6,917 nt of DNA from Gammaproteobacteria bacterium (GTDB lineage Bacteria > Pseudomonadota > Gammaproteobacteria > JAJDOJ01), in contig JALVEU010000362.1 in NCBI GenBank assembly GCA_027030565.1, positions 1-6,917 on the forward strand, in the 5' to 3' direction. Under the pieces are notes generated by a model. That model saw nothing but the letters and a program-made list of their open reading frames with translations. It was not told where the DNA came from and made no database searches. Below, in pieces: positions 1-6,917 of the stretch; positions within the stretch are counted from its first letter, which is position 1; each line of letters begins with the position of its first letter. A program made the translations under genes and the position numbers.

Positions 1-4055
<4,055 letters not shown>

Positions 4056-4184
4056 GGGCGGGCCGGGAAGAGAAAGTATCCATTTTGGCAGATCCCGCTC
4101 CCGGCACCAACCGATGCGGTGCTTGCCGGGAAGCGGGCGACGGCGTATATGCAGGCCCTGGATGGCAGCACCCGAAACCCCATC
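4056..4184. other. Divergent intergenic region between tandem uvrA and cardiolipin synthase
   Basis: This spacer of about 130 bp separates the two divergent starts. No clear Shine-Dalgarno precedes the uvrA ATG. AGTATC at 4075-4080 reads GATACT on the minus strand, a weak -10-like match with no good -35 at the right distance. I find no CTGT or ACAG half-site, so no canonical LexA operator. The 9-mer GCCGGGAAG occurs twice in direct orientation (4062-4070 and 4125-4133), probably by chance in GC-rich DNA. Confidence 0.6.
4123..4151 (+). promoter_or_regulatory. Possible sigma70-like promoter for the cardiolipin synthase gene
   Basis: TTGCCG (4123-4128) and TATATG (4146-4151) are separated by exactly 17 bases. 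Each hexamer matches the consensus at 4 of 6 positions. Transcription would begin near 4158, which favours the ATG at 4185 over the in-frame ATG at 4149. This is a consensus match only, and such matches can occur by chance. Confidence 0.3.
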
Positions 4185-5636
4185 ATGACGCCGGATCCAT
4201 GGATGCCGCTGCTCGCCCGCTCCTGGGAGCTGATCCTGCTGGGCCTGCACCTGGGCGTGGCCATACTGGCATCTGGCCATGCCATCCTGCACAAACGTGA
4301 GGTACGGGCGGCGATCGGTTGGACCGGGCTCATCTGGCTCGCCCCGCTATACGGCTCACTGCTGTACTACCTGTTCGGGATCAACCGGATCCATCGCAAG
4401 GCCCGGGTTCTCAAACCCGCACCACAGCGCTACAGCCCTTCGCCCCACGAAGTGGCAGGGCCTCCGTTGGCCCGCGAACTGCCCCGTTCCGTCCGGGATA
4501 TGGAGCGTTATGAACGGCGTCTCACGGGGCGGGCGCTCGCTCTGGGCAACCGGGTCACGCCGTTGCGAAACGGCGACGAGGCCTATCCGGCCATGCTGGA
4601 GGCCATCGAGGGTGCACGCGGCTCCGTAGCACTGGGCACCTACATCTTCGACAACGACCGCGCCGGCGCCCAATTCCTCCGTGCCCTGCACGGGGCCGTT
4701 GTACGGGGTGTCCAGGTGCGGGTGCTGATCGACGGTGTCGGTGCCCGCTACAGCAAGCCGAGCATGGTCCGCAGGCTCCGGGCGGCGGGGGTTCCGGTTG
4801 CTGAATTCCTACCCTCCGTCCTGCCGTGGAGGAACCCGTATCTGAATCTGCGCAATCACCGCAAGATCCTGGTCGTCGACGGCCGTGTGGGATTCACCGG
4901 GGGACTCAATATTCGCGAGGCCTGTATGCTGGCACTGAATCCCCGCCACCCCACGCAGGACACGCACTTTCGGCTGGAAGGGCCCATCGTGGCGCACCTG
5001 GCCTGCTGCTTCGCCGAGGACTGGCACTTCGCAACCGGGGAGCGACTGGCCGGGGCGGACTGGTTTCCCACCCTGGAGCCATGCGGGGCCAGTGCCTGCC
5101 GGGGCATCATGGACGGTCCGGACGACAATTTCGAACAGATCTGGTTCACCCTGCTCGGGGCACTGGAGAACGCACGACGCCGGGTGCAGATCGTCACGCC
5201 CTATTTCCTCCCGGACGAGACCCTGATCGCGGCACTGAACACGGCGGCCTTGCGGGGGGTGGAGGTGGACATCCTGGTGCCGCGGCACGGCAACCTGCGG
5301 TTCGTGGAGTGGGCCATGACCGCGCAGGCCGGCCATGTCATGGACCAGGGCTGCCGTATCTGGCTCACGCCCCCTCCCTTCGACCATACCAAGCTCATGG
5401 TCGTGGACGAGGCTTGGGTGTTGTTCGGTTCGGCCAACTGGGACCCGCGCAGCCTGCAGCTCAACTTCGAGTTCAACGTCTCCTGCTACGACGGTGATCT
5501 CGGGGCGCAACTCGCCGCGTTCGTCGACGACCTGCGAGGCCGGGCCCAACGTCTGGAGGCGGAGGCGCTGCAACGGCTGCCGTTGTGGATCCGTTTGCGC
5601 AACGGCGCCGTGCGGCTCCTCCAGCCCTATCTGTGA
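4185..5636 (+). CDS. cls: Cardiolipin synthase (phospholipase D superfamily, two HKD motifs)
   Basis: Likely condenses two phosphatidylglycerols (or transfers a phosphatidyl group) to make cardiolipin at the inner membrane. With ATG 4185 the protein is 483 aa, close to E. coli ClsA (486). Two hydrophobic segments (about 14-34 and 40-64) form the usual N-terminal membrane anchor, followed by a basic stretch. Both catalytic HxKxxxxD motifs are intact: H225/K227/D232, followed by GFTGGLN, and H401/K403/D408, followed by FGSANWDPRS. Intact motifs argue for an active enzyme. The start is uncertain: ATG 4149, 4185 and 4203 are all in frame and none has a strong ribosome binding site. I chose 4185 because 4149 would lie inside the candidate -10 element. 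It is divergent from uvrA and convergent with the mepK-like gene, so it is probably monocistronic. Another PLD-type phosphatidyltransferase is possible, but the membrane anchor and length favour Cls. Confidence 0.92.
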   Translation: MTPDPWMPLLARSWELILLGLHLGVAILASGHAILHKREVRAAIGWTGLIWLAPLYGSLLYYLFGINRIHRKARVLKPAPQRYSPSPHEVAGPPLARELPRSVRDMERYERRLTGRALALGNRVTPLRNGDEAYPAMLEAIEGARGSVALGTYIFDNDRAGAQFLRALHGAVVRGVQVRVLIDGVGARYSKPSMVRRLRAAGVPVAEFLPSVLPWRNPYLNLRNHRKILVVDGRVGFTGGLNIREACMLALNPRHPTQDTHFRLEGPIVAHLACCFAEDWHFATGERLAGADWFPTLEPCGASACRGIMDGPDDNFEQIWFTLLGALENARRRVQIVTPYFLPDETLIAALNTAALRGVEVDILVPRHGNLRFVEWAMTAQAGHVMDQGCRIWLTPPPFDHTKLMVVDEAWVLFGSANWDPRSLQLNFEFNVSCYDGDLGAQLAAFVDDLRGRAQRLEAEALQRLPLWIRLRNGAVRLLQPYL

Positions 5637-5637
5637 G

Positions 5638-5670
5638 GCGGCCGCCGAGACGGGCAGGGCGCCCGGCCGC
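5638..5670. terminator. GC-rich inverted repeat between convergent genes, possible weak bidirectional terminator
   Basis: GCGGCCG (5638-5644) is perfectly complementary to CGGCCGC (5664-5670), with a 19-base loop that is itself GC-rich. It starts directly after the cls stop codon and lies between two convergent genes, where a terminator is expected. No T-tract follows on either strand, so it is not a classical intrinsic terminator; GC-rich palindromes are common in DNA of this composition. Confidence 0.2.
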
Positions 5671-5696
5671 AAGGACACGAACGGGAGATCGCGACC

Positions 5697-6257
5697 CTAC
5701 GCACCCCAGGTGCGCACACGCCCCGTGTCCAGATGGATGAAATTCGACTTGGAGTACAGCCCGACGCCGCCCTGCTTCAGCGCCAGTGCCGCACGATACA
5801 GGTCTCGGATGTCCACGCCCGGCATGCGTACGTCGATGGCCTTGCCCTGCATGTGCAGGCTATGCTTGGCTACACCTTTGCTGCGGCTTCGCAGTTTGGC
5901 GTTGGTGGCGGGCGAGCGGTAGCCGGAAATGACGTGATAAGGCCGGCAACCGCCTACGGTCCGACACTGCAGCGCGTACAGCACGTCGAACACGCCCGGG
6001 TCCATCGGATGCTCCTCGCCGGTACGGAAGTCCCGTAGGTAGCGCTGGAGCTCCCGCAGGGCGTCGTCCAGATAACGCCTGCCGTCGTGATACTCTACGC
6101 GCAGCCTTTCGCCGGTGTGGGTGTGGTGGAAGGCCAGCTCCCGCGGCCGCGGACCGGCGATGGGCTGACGGCCCACCAGCAGGAGCAGGCCCGCGGCGGA
6201 CCCGGCCAGGAAGCGGCGACGAGACGGATCGGTGTGCCGTGTGGTTTCGGGCTTCAT
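5697..6257 (-). CDS. mepK: Tat-exported MepK/YcbK-like murein DD/LD-endopeptidase (DUF882, peptidase M15-like)
   Basis: Predicted periplasmic zinc peptidase; E. coli MepK cleaves peptidoglycan crosslinks, preferring the 3-3 mDAP-mDAP bond. The 186-aa protein begins with a Tat signal: twin-arginine SRRRFL (residues 12-17), then a hydrophobic run (about 18-29). The mature part carries the family hallmarks: HTGE near the start, SGYRS (111-115), SxHxxGxAxD with putative zinc ligands H135 and D142, and FIHLDTG with third ligand H175. Length and motif order agree closely with E. coli YcbK. ATG 6257 is preferred over an in-frame codon at 6296, because it places the twin-arginine motif correctly and is preceded by a purine-rich GGGGGGAA. 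The gene is head-to-head with an ldtD-like gene that makes the bond this enzyme would cut, which supports the assignment. All putative metal ligands are present. Confidence 0.93.
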   Translation of the reverse strand: MKPETTRHTDPSRRRFLAGSAAGLLLLVGRQPIAGPRPRELAFHHTHTGERLRVEYHDGRRYLDDALRELQRYLRDFRTGEEHPMDPGVFDVLYALQCRTVGGCRPYHVISGYRSPATNAKLRSRSKGVAKHSLHMQGKAIDVRMPGVDIRDLYRAALALKQGGVGLYSKSNFIHLDTGRVRTWGA

Positions 6258-6308
6258 GATTCCCCCCGGCCCTCGTGAAGGCCCCCGTGCAACCATTCAC
6301 AAAACGCC
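6258..6308. other. 51 bp head-to-head spacer between mepK-like and ldtD-like genes
   Basis: This is the whole gap between the two divergent start codons. It holds the mepK ribosome binding site. I see no convincing -35/-10 pair for either gene. Such a short gap means promoters must overlap or lie inside the opposite coding region. Confidence 0.55.
6260..6267 (-). promoter_or_regulatory. Ribosome binding site of the mepK-like gene
   Basis: On the minus strand GGGGGGAA lies two bases before the ATG at 6257, with the G-run centred about 6 bases upstream. It is an imperfect Shine-Dalgarno, but it decides the start in favour of 6257 over 6296. Confidence 0.5.
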
Positions 6309-6917
6309 ATGCATGGTAGGACGACAAACGGTCTGCGGACAACCCGGTTCCTGGGACGTGCGGCCCTGACGGGCCTTCTGGTGTTATGGACGGGGCTACA
6401 GGCCATGGCCGGGACCCGGTTCTCCGACGCATTGGGTGAGCGATTGGAACTCGCCGCCGCCACCGGGCGGTGCCAAGCGGCCGGAGAGGCGCTGGTGGAG
6501 CCTGAGCTGGTCGCCAAGCTCTACGAAGCGGCGGGTTATCGGCGGATTTGGACGGAGCAGGCCAGCGTGGCCGCCCTGCGCACCTGGATCACGCGCGCCT
6601 GGGAGGAGGGGCTCGAGCCGGGAGACTATCACCAGGCAGCACTGAATGCCCTGGGCCAGGGCCCTTTGGACACCGTGTCGCAGGAGGTGGACCTTGAGCT
6701 CCTGCGCACCGATGCGTTCGTCACACTGGCCCTGCACCTGCGTACCGGGAAGGCGGATCCCTCGCGCCTGTTCGCACAGTGGAACTACGAACCCGATCTC
6801 AGCGACGCACCCACCACCGACGAAGTCCTTCAGCGGATCCGGGCCGGGGCGGTCGATGCATTCCTCGCCGAGCAGCTGCCGCAGGGCAGCATCTATCCGC
6901 GGTTGCGTACGGCCCTG
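6309..6917 (+). CDS. ldtD: L,D-transpeptidase, LdtD/YcbB type; N-terminal 203 codons, 3' end outside window
   Basis: Predicted periplasmic enzyme forming 3-3 mDAP-mDAP crosslinks in peptidoglycan. Visible are a signal peptide (basic residues 4-17, hydrophobic core about 18-30, AMA cleavage motif ending at residue 34) and then the scaffold region that precedes the peptidoglycan-binding and YkuD catalytic domains in YcbB proteins. Family-typical stretches include LYEAAGYRRIWT (about 71-82), WEEGLEPGDYH (about 98-108), LLRTDAFVTLALHLRTGKADP (about 134-154) and FAQWNY (about 158-163). The catalytic YkuD Cys/His motif lies beyond the window, so activity cannot be judged. ATG 6309 is the only upstream ATG giving a signal peptide: an in-frame stop lies at 6276-6278 and no good Shine-Dalgarno precedes the start. 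It is divergent from the mepK-like gene. The assignment rests on the N-terminal family pattern plus this neighbour. Confidence 0.82.
   Translation, partial: MHGRTTNGLRTTRFLGRAALTGLLVLWTGLQAMAGTRFSDALGERLELAAATGRCQAAGEALVEPELVAKLYEAAGYRRIWTEQASVAALRTWITRAWEEGLEPGDYHQAALNALGQGPLDTVSQEVDLELLRTDAFVTLALHLRTGKADPSRLFAQWNYEPDLSDAPTTDEVLQRIRAGAVDAFLAEQLPQGSIYPRLRTAL

Noticed and set aside
4062..4133. Direct 9-mer repeat GCCGGGAAG in the divergent spacer as a regulator site
   Set aside because: Only two copies 63 bp apart with no dyad symmetry; likely chance in GC-rich sequence.
4809..5678. A 289-codon open frame on the minus strand
   Set aside because: Antisense to the cardiolipin synthase, whose HKD motifs are on the plus strand; no domain is visible in it.
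6296..6324. TTCACA (6296-6301) as a -35 for the ldtD-like gene
   Set aside because: No -10-like hexamer lies 16-18 bases downstream, and such a promoter would start transcription inside the coding region.
6396..6737. Minus-strand 113-codon open frame
   Set aside because: Antisense to the ldtD-like gene; no recognisable features, a shadow frame.

Overview
The window looks like chromosomal DNA of a GC-rich proteobacterium, most likely a gammaproteobacterium. The basis is the very high G+C content at third codon positions, the Tat-dependent MepK (YcbK) homologue beside a YcbB/LdtD-type L,D-transpeptidase, and a ClsA-sized phospholipase-D-type cardiolipin synthase. No mobile elements, RNA genes, CRISPR arrays or phage genes were seen. 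The taxon is an inference; no rRNA or species-level marker is present.

Layout: (1) positions 1-4055, minus strand: the first 1351 codons of a double-length (tandem) UvrA that runs off the left edge. One complete UvrA unit is followed by an Ala/Pro linker and the first part of a second UvrA unit. The frame is constant across all three visible Walker A motifs and all three visible signature motifs. (2) 4056-4184: divergent spacer, with a possible sigma70-like promoter for the gene to the right. (3) 4185-5636, plus strand: a two-HKD cardiolipin synthase with two N-terminal membrane helices. (4) 5637-5696: short convergent spacer with a GC-rich inverted repeat. (5) 5697-6257, minus strand: a Tat-exported MepK-like murein endopeptidase. 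(6) 6258-6308: 51 bp head-to-head spacer. (7) 6309-6917, plus strand: the N-terminal 203 codons of an LdtD-like L,D-transpeptidase running off the right edge.

Functionally the window joins DNA-damage recognition (tandem UvrA) to three cell-envelope genes. MepK cleaves 3-3 (mDAP-mDAP) crosslinks in peptidoglycan and LdtD makes them, so the divergent pair encodes opposing activities on the same bond. The cardiolipin synthase is membrane phospholipid metabolism.

The most interesting signal is in the UvrA. The two units have lost or altered different modules. Unit A keeps the DNA-contacting insertion domain but has a shortened, divergent UvrB-binding region. Unit B keeps a canonical-looking UvrB-binding region but has lost almost all of the insertion domain. 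This suggests division of labour between the two halves of one polypeptide.
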